Source: Bacillota bacterium (GTDB lineage Bacteria; Bacillota; Clostridia; Christensenellales; Aristaeellaceae). Taken from it: DNA of 64,000 bases. The notes beneath the pieces were generated by a model, which was not told the origin of the DNA, did no database searches, and saw nothing but the letters and a program-made list of their open reading frames with translations. The translations under genes and the position numbers were made by a program. Below are positions 37,973-46,008 of this stretch, in pieces. The stretch covers positions 1 to 64,000 of the forward strand of contig JAEWYP010000069.1 of NCBI GenBank assembly GCA_023395615.1. Direction: 5' to 3'. Every line of letters starts with the position of its first letter. The stretch's first letter is position 1.

Positions 37973-39166
37973 TCAATGCTCCTTTCCATTTTCCACCAGG
38001 CGTTCCAGCCAAAGGATCACGCGCTGGGTGGCGGGATGCAGCGTCTGCCGCTGCCGGGTTACGTATGCCTGCGTGGAGCGCAGGGAGTTTAACGTTGCCG
38101 CCGCAAGGTTCTCGTCCGCCAGCTGCCGCACTGCTTCCAGCGCCGGATAATAACGGCGGCCCGGCTCAATCTTATCGGCCAGATACAGCACCATGTCGGC
38201 GGGCAGCATTCCGACCCGCCCGGTGGTATGGCAGCGTATAGCGGAAAGGATATTGGGGTCGTGTATGCCATACTCCGTTTCAGCCAGCACCGCGCCTACG
38301 GGGCCGTGCAGCATGTTTTCGCTGGCGAGGGTTTCTTTATCCAGCAGCAACCGCTGTTCCCGGGCGATACGCTGCTGTGTCTGAAGCGGCATGCACTTGG
38401 CACAGTCATGCACCAGCCCCGCCAACTCGCAGGATTCCTCGTTCAGCCTGTGGAGATGCGCCAACCGCCTCGCCGTGGCAGCGACCAGCAGGGAGTGGAG
38501 CAGACGCTTCTCGCTCAGAGCATCTCGCAGTTTTGGGTATATGGCGGCCGCGCCCGCAGGCGCCGGGGAAACGCCATACAGCCCCATGATGCGGATGTAC
38601 TCGTACACCTGCAGCGGCAACTCCGGCGGGATTTCCCCGGAGGCAAGCCGGCTGCGTACGGAAGAAGCGCTGATGTCCTGCGGCGGAAGCGAGAGATACC
38701 AGAATTTGGCCCCTCTCGCTTCCAGCGAGCGTACTATCGGGTGGTTGCTGGCGTCCTGCGTGAAGCGGCGGAACACCAGAAATGTGCACAGTTGAAACAC
38801 GCGATCAGGTTCCCGCCAGTTCACCAGATCCAGCAGAGTATCTTCACCGACGATATAAAAAAGTTCCGCGTCCGGCAGCTGGCGGTGCAGCTGCGTTAGC
38901 GTATCCACCGTGTAGGTAACGCCGACACGGTCCACTTCCATTCGCGATGCGCTAAAGCGCGGCTCCCGGAGCGTCGCCAGGCGCGTCATCTCAAAACGAT
39001 GTTCAGCATCCGCTAATCCTTCGCGTTTGTGGGGCGGGTTGCCCGTCGGGAGAAAAAGGATCCGGTCCAGCCTGGCTTCATCCAGCGCGCAGGCGGCAAT
39101 GGCTAAATGGCGTTCATGGATCGGGTTAAAGCTTCCGCCCATGAGGCCGATGCGTTCCTTCGCCAC
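37973..39166 (-). CDS. nadD: NadD-YqeK fusion: nicotinate-nucleotide adenylyltransferase with HD phosphohydrolase
   Basis: The N-terminal ~195 residues are NadD, which makes deamido-NAD, with GGSFNPIHERHL and a late ISASSVRSRL motif. The C-terminal ~190 residues match YqeK, an HD-domain Ap4A hydrolase, with HSLLVAATARRLA, AGLVHDCAK and LADKIEPGRRYY. In most Bacillota these are separate adjacent genes. The GTG at 39166 is preferred: GGAAGGGGG lies upstream, and the ATG at 39193 lies within a TATAAT -10 box. Confidence 0.93.
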   Translation of the reverse strand: MAKERIGLMGGSFNPIHERHLAIAACALDEARLDRILFLPTGNPPHKREGLADAEHRFEMTRLATLREPRFSASRMEVDRVGVTYTVDTLTQLHRQLPDAELFYIVGEDTLLDLVNWREPDRVFQLCTFLVFRRFTQDASNHPIVRSLEARGAKFWYLSLPPQDISASSVRSRLASGEIPPELPLQVYEYIRIMGLYGVSPAPAGAAAIYPKLRDALSEKRLLHSLLVAATARRLAHLHRLNEESCELAGLVHDCAKCMPLQTQQRIAREQRLLLDKETLASENMLHGPVGAVLAETEYGIHDPNILSAIRCHTTGRVGMLPADMVLYLADKIEPGRRYYPALEAVRQLADENLAAATLNSLRSTQAYVTRQRQTLHPATQRVILWLERLVENGKEH

Positions 39167-39253
39167 TTCCGCGCCCCCTTCCGTTTCCCTCATTATACCT
39201 GAAAATCACGCAAAGGGAAAGCGCATTCCCTAAAAAACGTATACGTAACCGCG

Positions 39254-39282
39254 TTGACAGCCTATCCGGGAACCGTTATAAT
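39254..39282 (+). promoter_or_regulatory. Promoter of the LacI-family regulator
   Basis: TTGACA (39254-39259), a 17-base spacer and TATAAT (39277-39282), a consensus promoter. Confidence 0.92.
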
Positions 39283-39306
39283 TCCGGGTGTCTGGAACCG
39301 TTTTCA
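39269..39306 (+). promoter_or_regulatory. Candidate operator: direct repeat of GGAACCGTT
   Basis: GGAACCGTT occurs at 39269-39277 and again at 39294-39302, on both sides of the -10. The second copy lies in TGGAACCGTTTTCA (39293-39306), which fits a LacI/CcpA-type cre site at all but one defined position. Autoregulation by the LacI-family product or control by CcpA are both possible. Confidence 0.6.
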
Positions 39307-39321
39307 CTACAGGAGGGGCTT

Positions 39322-40419
39322 ATGAAAAGCGTTAACATACAGGATATTGCCCGCGAAGCAGGCGTTGGCAAAGCGACGGTTTCGCGGGTGATTAACGGCA
39401 AAGGATATGTAAGCCGGGATACGGCCGCGAAGATCAGGGCAGTGATGGAGCGCTATCATTATCAGCCTTCCGCGTTGGCGCGAAGCCTGTCCAAACAGGA
39501 AAGCGACGCCATCGGGCTCATTATCCCTGAGGCGAACAACCCCTTCTTTTCCGGGTTGCTGACTGGGATCAGCGAAGTGATGGATCAGTGCGGTTACACG
39601 CTGATCCTGCGCACCTCTGGTAACGAGCCGGAACGTGATTTTCGTGCGCTTGAGGCGATGCGCTGCCAGCGTGTAAAGGGCTTGATCTATGTACCCGCGT
39701 GTAATTATGAAGACGAAACGGATTTTGCGGAGATGCTCTCCCGGCTGAACGACCTGGATGGGCCGTATGTGGTGCTGGATCGGCCGATTCGCCGCCTGGA
39801 TTGCGATTGCGTGCTCAGTGATAACTTCAGCGGCGCATACGCGGCAACCGATGCGCTGATTCGTGCGGGACACCGCGAGATCGGCGTGATTGCGGGGAAC
39901 ACCCAGCTCCAGATTGGGCGGGAACGGGTGAATGGTTACCGTGAGGCAATGCAGAAAAACGGACTGCCCCTGCGCGAGCCGTATCTCCTGACCGGCACCT
40001 TTGACCAGCAGGAAGCCTACCGCCGCGTCAGGGAGCTAATGGATACGGCGGAACGCCCGACGGCGTTTTTTATCGCCAATAATCACAGTGAGATCGGCTT
40101 TCTTAATGCGATACGGGACGCGAAAAGGAAGATTCCGGAGGATGTGGCGTTCGTTGGCTTCGACGAACTGCCTGGACAGATGATCTTCGGCCTGCCGTTC
40201 AGCTGCCTGGACCGTGAGGTAACGCAGTTGGGGGCGAAAGCCGCCCGGCTGCTGGTGCGCCGCTTTGAAGAACCGAGCCGGCCGGCGGAACGTATGGTGG
40301 TCGTGCCGCGGCTGTCGTTGCGCGGTTCTGAAAAATATCCGAACCACCTGTCTGGGGTCAGAGAAGAACCATCCTCTGTACAGGAAACCCTGCTCGATCG
40401 GCGGTTTGGAGCACTCTGA
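39322..40419 (+). CDS. LacI-family transcriptional regulator
   Basis: The 365-residue protein begins with a LacI helix-turn-helix (IQDIAREAGVGKATVSRVIN, about residues 5-24) and the hinge motif, followed by a sugar-binding domain ending with FVGFDELPGQ. It likely senses a sugar and represses genes nearby, or itself. GGAGG precedes the ATG at 39322. It lies at the head of the sugar-uptake locus but has its own terminator at 40438, so it is transcribed separately. Confidence 0.92.
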   Translation: MKSVNIQDIAREAGVGKATVSRVINGKGYVSRDTAAKIRAVMERYHYQPSALARSLSKQESDAIGLIIPEANNPFFSGLLTGISEVMDQCGYTLILRTSGNEPERDFRALEAMRCQRVKGLIYVPACNYEDETDFAEMLSRLNDLDGPYVVLDRPIRRLDCDCVLSDNFSGAYAATDALIRAGHREIGVIAGNTQLQIGRERVNGYREAMQKNGLPLREPYLLTGTFDQQEAYRRVRELMDTAERPTAFFIANNHSEIGFLNAIRDAKRKIPEDVAFVGFDELPGQMIFGLPFSCLDREVTQLGAKAARLLVRRFEEPSRPAERMVVVPRLSLRGSEKYPNHLSGVREEPSSVQETLLDRRFGAL

Positions 40420-40437
40420 CATCCACTGGACCGGCAG

Positions 40438-40466
40438 AAGAGTACGCGAATGCGTACTCTTCTTTT
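40438..40466 (+). terminator. Intrinsic terminator after the LacI-family gene
   Basis: A perfect 10-bp stem AAGAGTACGC/GCGTACTCTT with a GAAT loop, followed by CTTTT. Confidence 0.92.
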
Positions 40467-40477
40467 GTACGGACTGC

Positions 40478-40506
40478 TTGTGAGGTGTGCTGGTTGGTGC
40501 TACAAT
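40478..40506 (+). promoter_or_regulatory. Promoter of the sensor operon
   Basis: TTGTGA (40478-40483), a 17-base spacer and TACAAT (40501-40506), about 75 bases before the lipoprotein start. Confidence 0.8.
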
Positions 40507-40582
40507 AGGGCAAAAGCGGCCAAAGAAGCCAAACGAAAAAATGCCCGGAACCGACGTTAGGCGAAACGGGGAGGAACGAAGT

Positions 40583-41575
40583 TTGAGAAGTAGATTCCGT
40601 CTGATTGGGACGATCACGATGATATGCCTTGCCTGCCTGTTGCTGCTGAACGGTTGCGCGCCTTCCGCGCCTTCGGCGGATAGTACGGCGGACGCCTCAC
40701 AGGTACTGTTGGGCTTTTCCCAACTGGGATCGGAAAGCGCATGGCGTTTAGGCAATACCAAGTCCGTTCAGGATGCTGCCAAACGGGCGGGTGTTCGCCT
40801 GATGTATGAAAACGCAGAACAGAAACAGGAAAATCAGATCAAGGCGATCCGTTCTTTTATCGCGTATCAGGTGGATGTGATCGCTTTTTCACCCATCGTG
40901 GAGGACGGATGGGATAATGTGCTGACCGAAGCAAAAAAGGCCGGGATACCCGTGCTGATTACCGACCGCCAGATTAAGACCAGCGACAACAGCCTGTATG
41001 TGGGCTTTGTCGGCTCCGACTTTACGGAGGAAGGCCGCAAGGCCGGGCAGTTTGTGCAAAAGCGCATGGCGGATGCAAACCATGTGAATATTGTGGAAAT
41101 TTCCGGAACGGTTGATTCCACACCGATGCGGCAGCGCGGCGCGGGTTTTCGGGAAGTGCTGGAAGGGGATAGCCGTTTTCAGATCATCGAAAGCGTATCG
41201 GGCGACTTCCTGCGCTCCAAAGGCAAGGAATGTATGCAGGGCTTGCTGGCGAGGCACAAAGACATAGACGTGCTTTACTCCCATAACGACGCGATGACGT
41301 TGGGCGCGATCGAGGCGATCGAGGAGGCAGGGCTGACCCCCGGTAAGGATATTGTGATTGTGACCGTGGACGGCGAGCAAAAGGCGATCGACCTGCTGAA
41401 ACAGGGTAAAATTAACTGCGTCGTGGAATGCACACCGCTGATCGGGGATGTGATTATGATGCTGGCTAAGAAACTGGCAGCCGGGGAGTCCATTCCCCGT
41501 GAAACCTTCTCTCAGGAAAAAGTGTTTTCGGAATTTGATACGAACCTGAACAGCCTGCCCCCCAGGGAATACTGA
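40583..41575 (+). CDS. Sugar-binding lipoprotein (YtfQ-like), probable sensor input
   Basis: The start is a TTG at 40583 with GGGGAGG 7 bases upstream. It gives a short signal peptide ending in the lipobox LLNGC. The earlier in-frame ATG has no such site. The mature part is a periplasmic-binding-protein-1 fold like YtfQ, with LGSESAWRLGNT, ENAEQKQENQIKAIRSFI and VDGEQKAIDLLKQGKI. It is a paralog of the binding protein at 44884. It is followed 2 bases later by a LytS-type kinase, as in the XylFII-LytS-YesN system of Clostridium. It therefore probably senses sugar rather than delivering it to the importer. Confidence 0.88.
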   Translation: MRSRFRLIGTITMICLACLLLLNGCAPSAPSADSTADASQVLLGFSQLGSESAWRLGNTKSVQDAAKRAGVRLMYENAEQKQENQIKAIRSFIAYQVDVIAFSPIVEDGWDNVLTEAKKAGIPVLITDRQIKTSDNSLYVGFVGSDFTEEGRKAGQFVQKRMADANHVNIVEISGTVDSTPMRQRGAGFREVLEGDSRFQIIESVSGDFLRSKGKECMQGLLARHKDIDVLYSHNDAMTLGAIEAIEEAGLTPGKDIVIVTVDGEQKAIDLLKQGKINCVVECTPLIGDVIMMLAKKLAAGESIPRETFSQEKVFSEFDTNLNSLPPREY

Positions 41576-41577
41576 CG

Positions 41578-43056
41578 ATGCGCGCGCTGTTTGACCGGGT
41601 TTTCAACCGGATGGGCATGGGCGAGAGCCTTGCCAAGCGCCTGCGGTTCAGCTTTATGGTGATTCTTGCCCTGATGTTGATTCCCGCGCTGGTCAGCATC
41701 TGGACGATGCGCACTTATGCGGACAGTTATCATCAGGCCATTATGCAGGTGGAGAGCGTTTCCTCGCTTAAGCCTGTGGTCAATTCGGGGATTCCGGACG
41801 AAATGTGGAGCATTGTCGCCGGAAGAATCACGTTTGCGGAAGGGCAGCAGTACGTGATGATGGGAGAGATTAACCATACTCTGGAAACGTTGATGACTAC
41901 CGCTTCGGGCGGCAATTCCATCGAGCTGACCGTGGCGCGCCGAACGATGGATACCCTGAAAAGTTATATAGACCGCATGGGGGAACAGATCGCGGAGGGT
42001 GCGCCAGTCGCCGACAACGAAGCTTTGCTGGACGAGGTGCGCAGTGTGTCTTCTCTCGTGGGGGATATGTTGGAGCAGTATATTACCGTAGAAATTAGCG
42101 AAACGACGGAAACCAGCCGCCAGATGCAGCAGCAACTGCTCTTTATTGTGTGGATGATGGCGCTTCTGCTGGCCATTACGTTCGTTTTTGCGATATTGGC
42201 GCAGCGTTCGCTATCCCGAACCATCCGAACGCCGATCGCTACATTGGAACGCTTCGCGGGGGCGATTGCGGAGGGCGACCTGCAGGCGCGCGTGGAACGG
42301 CCGGAGGTGCTGGAACTGCGGGGCCTGGCTGAAAGCCTGAACGTGATGGCGGGCAAGCTGCAACGGCTGATTGACGAGAACCGCCGGGAACAGGAAAACC
42401 TGAAACGAAGCGAGTTGCGTACCCTGCAGGCGCAGATTGCCCCGCACTTTCTGTATAACACGCTGGACGCGATCGTGTGGATGGCTGAAGCGCAGCGCAC
42501 CGACGAAGTCATCCACATCACCAGAGCGCTTTCGGATTTTTTCCGCATCTCGCTTTCTCAGGGCAGGGACTGGATTCCGCTTTCTGATGAAATTAAGCAT
42601 CTGCAGGGGTATCTGACCATCCAGAAAATCCGTTACCGGGATATTCTGGATTATGAAATTGATATTCCCCGCGAGTTTTACAATGAGCTGATCCTGAAAC
42701 TGCTGCTGCAACCGTTGGTGGAAAACGCGATCTACCACGGTATTAAGCACCGGCGCGGGCGCGGTTTTATCCGCGTGAGCGGCCGGGAGGAGAACGGCAG
42801 GCTGGTGTTGGCCGTGGTCGATAACGGCGCCGGAATGTCCGCCGAGCGCTTGCGTCAGGTGCGCGAAAGTCTGAACAATGATGCGCCGAACGAGGGTGAA
42901 GGCGGATGTTACGGGCTGTTTAACGTAAATAAGCGCATTCAGTTATATTATAACCAGTCGGAAGGCGTAAAGATCCAGAGCGATGAAAACGGGACGACGG
43001 TATCCCTCAGCGTGCCGTTCGGGAGGAAAGACGATGTTCAAGGTGTTTCTGGCTGA
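41578..43056 (+). CDS. LytS/YesM-type sensor histidine kinase
   Basis: The 492-residue protein has two membrane helices (about residues 24-43 and 183-205), a HAMP domain, then a His_kinase domain with H290 in the motif LQAQIAPHFLYNTLD. An ATPase domain follows with LLQPLVENAIYHGIKH and VVDNGAGM. The usual INPHFLYN reads IAPHFLYN here. It is presumably driven by the lipoprotein encoded just before it. The gene starts 2 bases after the lipoprotein stop and overlaps the regulator gene by 23 bases. Confidence 0.93.
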   Translation: MRALFDRVFNRMGMGESLAKRLRFSFMVILALMLIPALVSIWTMRTYADSYHQAIMQVESVSSLKPVVNSGIPDEMWSIVAGRITFAEGQQYVMMGEINHTLETLMTTASGGNSIELTVARRTMDTLKSYIDRMGEQIAEGAPVADNEALLDEVRSVSSLVGDMLEQYITVEISETTETSRQMQQQLLFIVWMMALLLAITFVFAILAQRSLSRTIRTPIATLERFAGAIAEGDLQARVERPEVLELRGLAESLNVMAGKLQRLIDENRREQENLKRSELRTLQAQIAPHFLYNTLDAIVWMAEAQRTDEVIHITRALSDFFRISLSQGRDWIPLSDEIKHLQGYLTIQKIRYRDILDYEIDIPREFYNELILKLLLQPLVENAIYHGIKHRRGRGFIRVSGREENGRLVLAVVDNGAGMSAERLRQVRESLNNDAPNEGEGGCYGLFNVNKRIQLYYNQSEGVKIQSDENGTTVSLSVPFGRKDDVQGVSG

Positions 43057-44620
43057 CGACGAGATTGTGGTACGGGAAGGGATCCGAAGTAATTTCCCCT
43101 GGGAACAGACTGATTTTGTGCTGGCAGGGGAGGCGCCGGATGGAGAAATGGCGCTGTCAATGCTGCAGGACATCAAACCTGATATTTTGATTACCGATAT
43201 CCGCATGCCCTTTATGGATGGGCTGGAGTTGTGCCGTGCCGTAAGTGTTTCCATGCCGTGGATGTATATCGTTATTTTAAGCGGATACGACGATTTTGCC
43301 TACGCGCGGGAAGCCATCTCACTGGGTGTGAAGGAATACCTGCTCAAGCCTGTAAGCGGGCAGGAACTTTTACAGGTGCTTAACCACATCGCGGATTGTA
43401 TCCGGGAAGATAAACGCCGCCAGGACAACCTGCGCACGTACCGCGACCAGCTGGCTTCCTCCGGGCAGCTGCTGAAAGAACGGCTGCTGGGGGACCTGAT
43501 CGCGGGAATCCCGGAAAACGAAGTGGTGGAGCGCGGCCGCGCCCTGCAAATGAGCCTGACCGCCGGACGATACCTGACAATGGTTGTAGAACTGAGCCGC
43601 GAGCCGGTGAGCGCGGAGGAAACTCGCGCCGCCGAAAGCCTGCTGTGCCGGCTGGCGAAAAGCAGCGGGGGAACGGTTTGCATGTGCCAGGTGCAGGGAC
43701 GGTTTGTAATGCTGGTAATGGGCGACGACGACGCGGATATTGAGGAACGCACCTACGGTCTGGCCCAGGCGGCGAAGTTTGATGTGGAACGCAACACCAG
43801 CCTGAAACCACTGATCGCGATCGGCACCACGGTACGAACGCTTAAGGAAGTGCCGCACTCCTACGCGGACGCCAGCGCATTGCTGCGGACCCTGCACGAA
43901 GCGGAAAATCTGAACCGTGACCGCCGGATCGTGGGCGTGCTGGATATTGTGCCGCAGGAAAGCCTGTCACTGGTTAACGTAAAGGTGCCGCAGATTTTTG
44001 AAAAACTCCGTAATGCCAACATGGCGGAAATTGACGGGATTCTGTCTGATTATACCCGCTCCATCGGGCAAACGGCGGCGCAGAGCAAGCTGATGGTAAA
44101 CTATATCTTTGTGGATATTGTGCTGTCCGCATCGCGAATTATCCGGGACTGTGGCGGCGACCCGCAACGGATCATTCCTTCGGCGTTCCGGCCGGATGGG
44201 CAGAGCGCCGCAGTTTCCACGCTGGACGAGGCAATGGCGACCGCGCGGGACCTGCTGCGAACGGCTCTTGCTTACCGCGACGAACAGGGGTCGGTCCGCT
44301 ACGGCGTGGTAATTCGCAAGGCGAAAGCTTTTATCGACGAGCGTTTTTCCAACCCGGACCTCACTCTGCGCGAAGTGGCGGAACATGTGTCGCTTAGCAA
44401 CAACCATTTTTGTACGGTCTTCTCCCAGGAAACAGGGGTTACCTTTACAGAATATCTCACGTCGGTTCGGCTGGCCCGTGCGAAGGAACTGCTTCGCGAC
44501 CAGCAGATGCGCACATCGGACGTAGCTTTCGCCGTGGGGTACAACGACCCGCACTATTTCAGTTATTTATTTAAGAAGAATACGGGGATGTCTCCCCGCG
44601 ATTATCGTAAAGGGGATTGA
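43034..44620 (+). CDS. YesN/AraC-type response regulator
   Basis: The receiver domain has LADDE at the start, phospho-acceptor D55 in LITDIRMPFMDG and LKP near 104. A long linker leads to an AraC-type double helix-turn-helix at the C-terminus, with NPDLTLREVAEHVSLSNNHF and VAFAVGYNDPHYFSYLFKK. Such regulators activate sugar-transport genes. The ATG at 43034 follows GGGAGG, overlapping the kinase gene. The likely target is the importer that starts at 44884. Confidence 0.93.
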   Translation: MFKVFLADDEIVVREGIRSNFPWEQTDFVLAGEAPDGEMALSMLQDIKPDILITDIRMPFMDGLELCRAVSVSMPWMYIVILSGYDDFAYAREAISLGVKEYLLKPVSGQELLQVLNHIADCIREDKRRQDNLRTYRDQLASSGQLLKERLLGDLIAGIPENEVVERGRALQMSLTAGRYLTMVVELSREPVSAEETRAAESLLCRLAKSSGGTVCMCQVQGRFVMLVMGDDDADIEERTYGLAQAAKFDVERNTSLKPLIAIGTTVRTLKEVPHSYADASALLRTLHEAENLNRDRRIVGVLDIVPQESLSLVNVKVPQIFEKLRNANMAEIDGILSDYTRSIGQTAAQSKLMVNYIFVDIVLSASRIIRDCGGDPQRIIPSAFRPDGQSAAVSTLDEAMATARDLLRTALAYRDEQGSVRYGVVIRKAKAFIDERFSNPDLTLREVAEHVSLSNNHFCTVFSQETGVTFTEYLTSVRLARAKELLRDQQMRTSDVAFAVGYNDPHYFSYLFKKNTGMSPRDYRKGD

Positions 44621-44778
44621 ACTTGGTCGGAAGGCCTTTGGATATGAGGATTTCCGCAAACACCCCCGATTCGCGGGGGAAGATTTTACCGGTAAATATT
44701 ACCACATATCGGAAAAATATCACCGAACGTAACCGAGCGAAACAATGCGAAAAATAACTTCAAAAGAATTTTAACTTA

Positions 44779-44824
44779 TTCGGGAAACCACTGTCTTTTT
44801 TTCGGGAACCTCCTTCGTTACAAT
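44779..44824 (+). promoter_or_regulatory. Activator-type promoter of the sugar importer with direct repeats
   Basis: TTCGGGAAACC (44779-44789) and TTCGGGAACC (44801-44810) are direct repeats 22 bases apart. They lie just upstream of a TACAAT -10 (44819-44824), and there is no good -35. This is the usual position of sites for an AraC-type activator. The adjacent YesN-type regulator is the natural candidate. The -10 and repeats are seen; the binding is inferred. Confidence 0.6.
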
Positions 44825-44883
44825 ACTAATAACAACGGGAAGTACGGACAGCTTTCCGAAAATAAACGAGGAGGTTCCCATCT

Positions 44884-45864
44884 ATGAAGAAACTGATTGC
44901 CATTCTGACGGCGTTGGTCATGGTGTTCGCACTGTGCTCCATCGCTGCCGCCGAGGACCTGATCAAGGTTGGTTATGCCCAGGTTGGCCACGAGTCCGAC
45001 TGGCGCAATGCCAACACCGAAAACTACAAGGACGTTTTCTCCGCCGCGAACGGCTTTGACCTGAGCTTCGTGGATTGCGACAACGACAACGCGGTTCAGC
45101 TGGAAGCCGTCCGTAACTTCATCCAGCAGGGCCTTGATTACATCATCATCGCCCCCATCGAAACCGCTGGCTGGAACACCGTACTGAAGGAAGCCGCGGA
45201 TGCCGGTATCCCCACGATCATCGCTGACCGCGCCGTGGATGCTGACGAGTCCGAGTATACCGCCCGTGAAGGAACCGACATGGTCAAGGAAGGCGAAACC
45301 GCCGGTAATTGGCTGGCCGAATACCTGGGCGGCAAAGAAGCCAACATCCTTGTGATCGAAGGCTCCGTAGGCGCTTCTGCGACGCTGGGCCGCACGGAAG
45401 GCTTTGCCAACATCATGAAGGATCATCCGGAATGGAAGATCGTAGACAGCCAGAGCGGCGACTTCACCCAGGCTGGCGGCCAGCAGGTGATGGAGAGCTA
45501 CCTGAAGTCTTACCCGGGCCAGTTCAACGTTGTGGTTTGCCAGAACGATAACGAAGCCTACGGCGCGATGGACGCGATGGACGCGGCCGGCGTGACCTAC
45601 GGCGTTGGCAAAGACGTAACCCTGATCTCCTTTGATGCGACCCACGCGGGCCTGCAGGACACGCTGGACGGCAAAATCAACTGCGACGTGGAATGCAACC
45701 CGATTCAGGCTGGCATTGTGAAGGACATCATCATGAAGCTGAAGGCTGGCGAGACCGTTGACAAGTTCACCCTCGTAGTGGACCAGGCCTTCGTTGCCCC
45801 GACCATCACCTCTCAGTATGCCACCACGATGACCCAGGAAGTGCTGGACGGCCGCGCGTACTAA
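44884..45864 (+). CDS. Sugar ABC transporter substrate-binding protein (YtfQ-like)
   Basis: The 326-residue protein has a signal peptide ending near AAAED and a periplasmic-binding fold with QVGHESDWRNANTENYKD, APIETAGWNTVLKEAADA and ISFDATHAGLQDTLDG. It is closest in feel to YtfQ, the galactofuranose-binding protein of E. coli. The cleavage region lacks a clear lipobox. GAGGAGG precedes the ATG. It is the first gene of the importer operon. Confidence 0.92.
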   Translation: MKKLIAILTALVMVFALCSIAAAEDLIKVGYAQVGHESDWRNANTENYKDVFSAANGFDLSFVDCDNDNAVQLEAVRNFIQQGLDYIIIAPIETAGWNTVLKEAADAGIPTIIADRAVDADESEYTAREGTDMVKEGETAGNWLAEYLGGKEANILVIEGSVGASATLGRTEGFANIMKDHPEWKIVDSQSGDFTQAGGQQVMESYLKSYPGQFNVVVCQNDNEAYGAMDAMDAAGVTYGVGKDVTLISFDATHAGLQDTLDGKINCDVECNPIQAGIVKDIIMKLKAGETVDKFTLVVDQAFVAPTITSQYATTMTQEVLDGRAY

Positions 45865-45910
45865 GCGACAGCCGCTACCTTCCCTGAACCCAACCCATAC
45901 GGGAACTGTG

Positions 45911-45951
45911 GAGAAGTGGGAGAGGGCGTACAGCTCCTCCCACTTCTCTTT
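45911..45951 (+). other. Intergenic hairpin between SBP and ATPase genes
   Basis: A perfect 12-bp stem GAGAAGTGGGAG/CTCCCACTTCTC is followed by TTTAT. It probably acts as a partial terminator or mRNA stabiliser, giving more binding protein than ATPase. Confidence 0.75.
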
Positions 45952-46008
45952 ATGAAGGCCGCAGGCGGCATGACGCCTGCCCCTTCACAAGAATGACGAA
46001 AGGAATGG

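Noticed and set aside
44663..44683. CCCCCG/CGGGGG hairpin after the YesN-type regulator as a terminator
   Set aside because: The stem has only six pairs and the T run after it is short and displaced.
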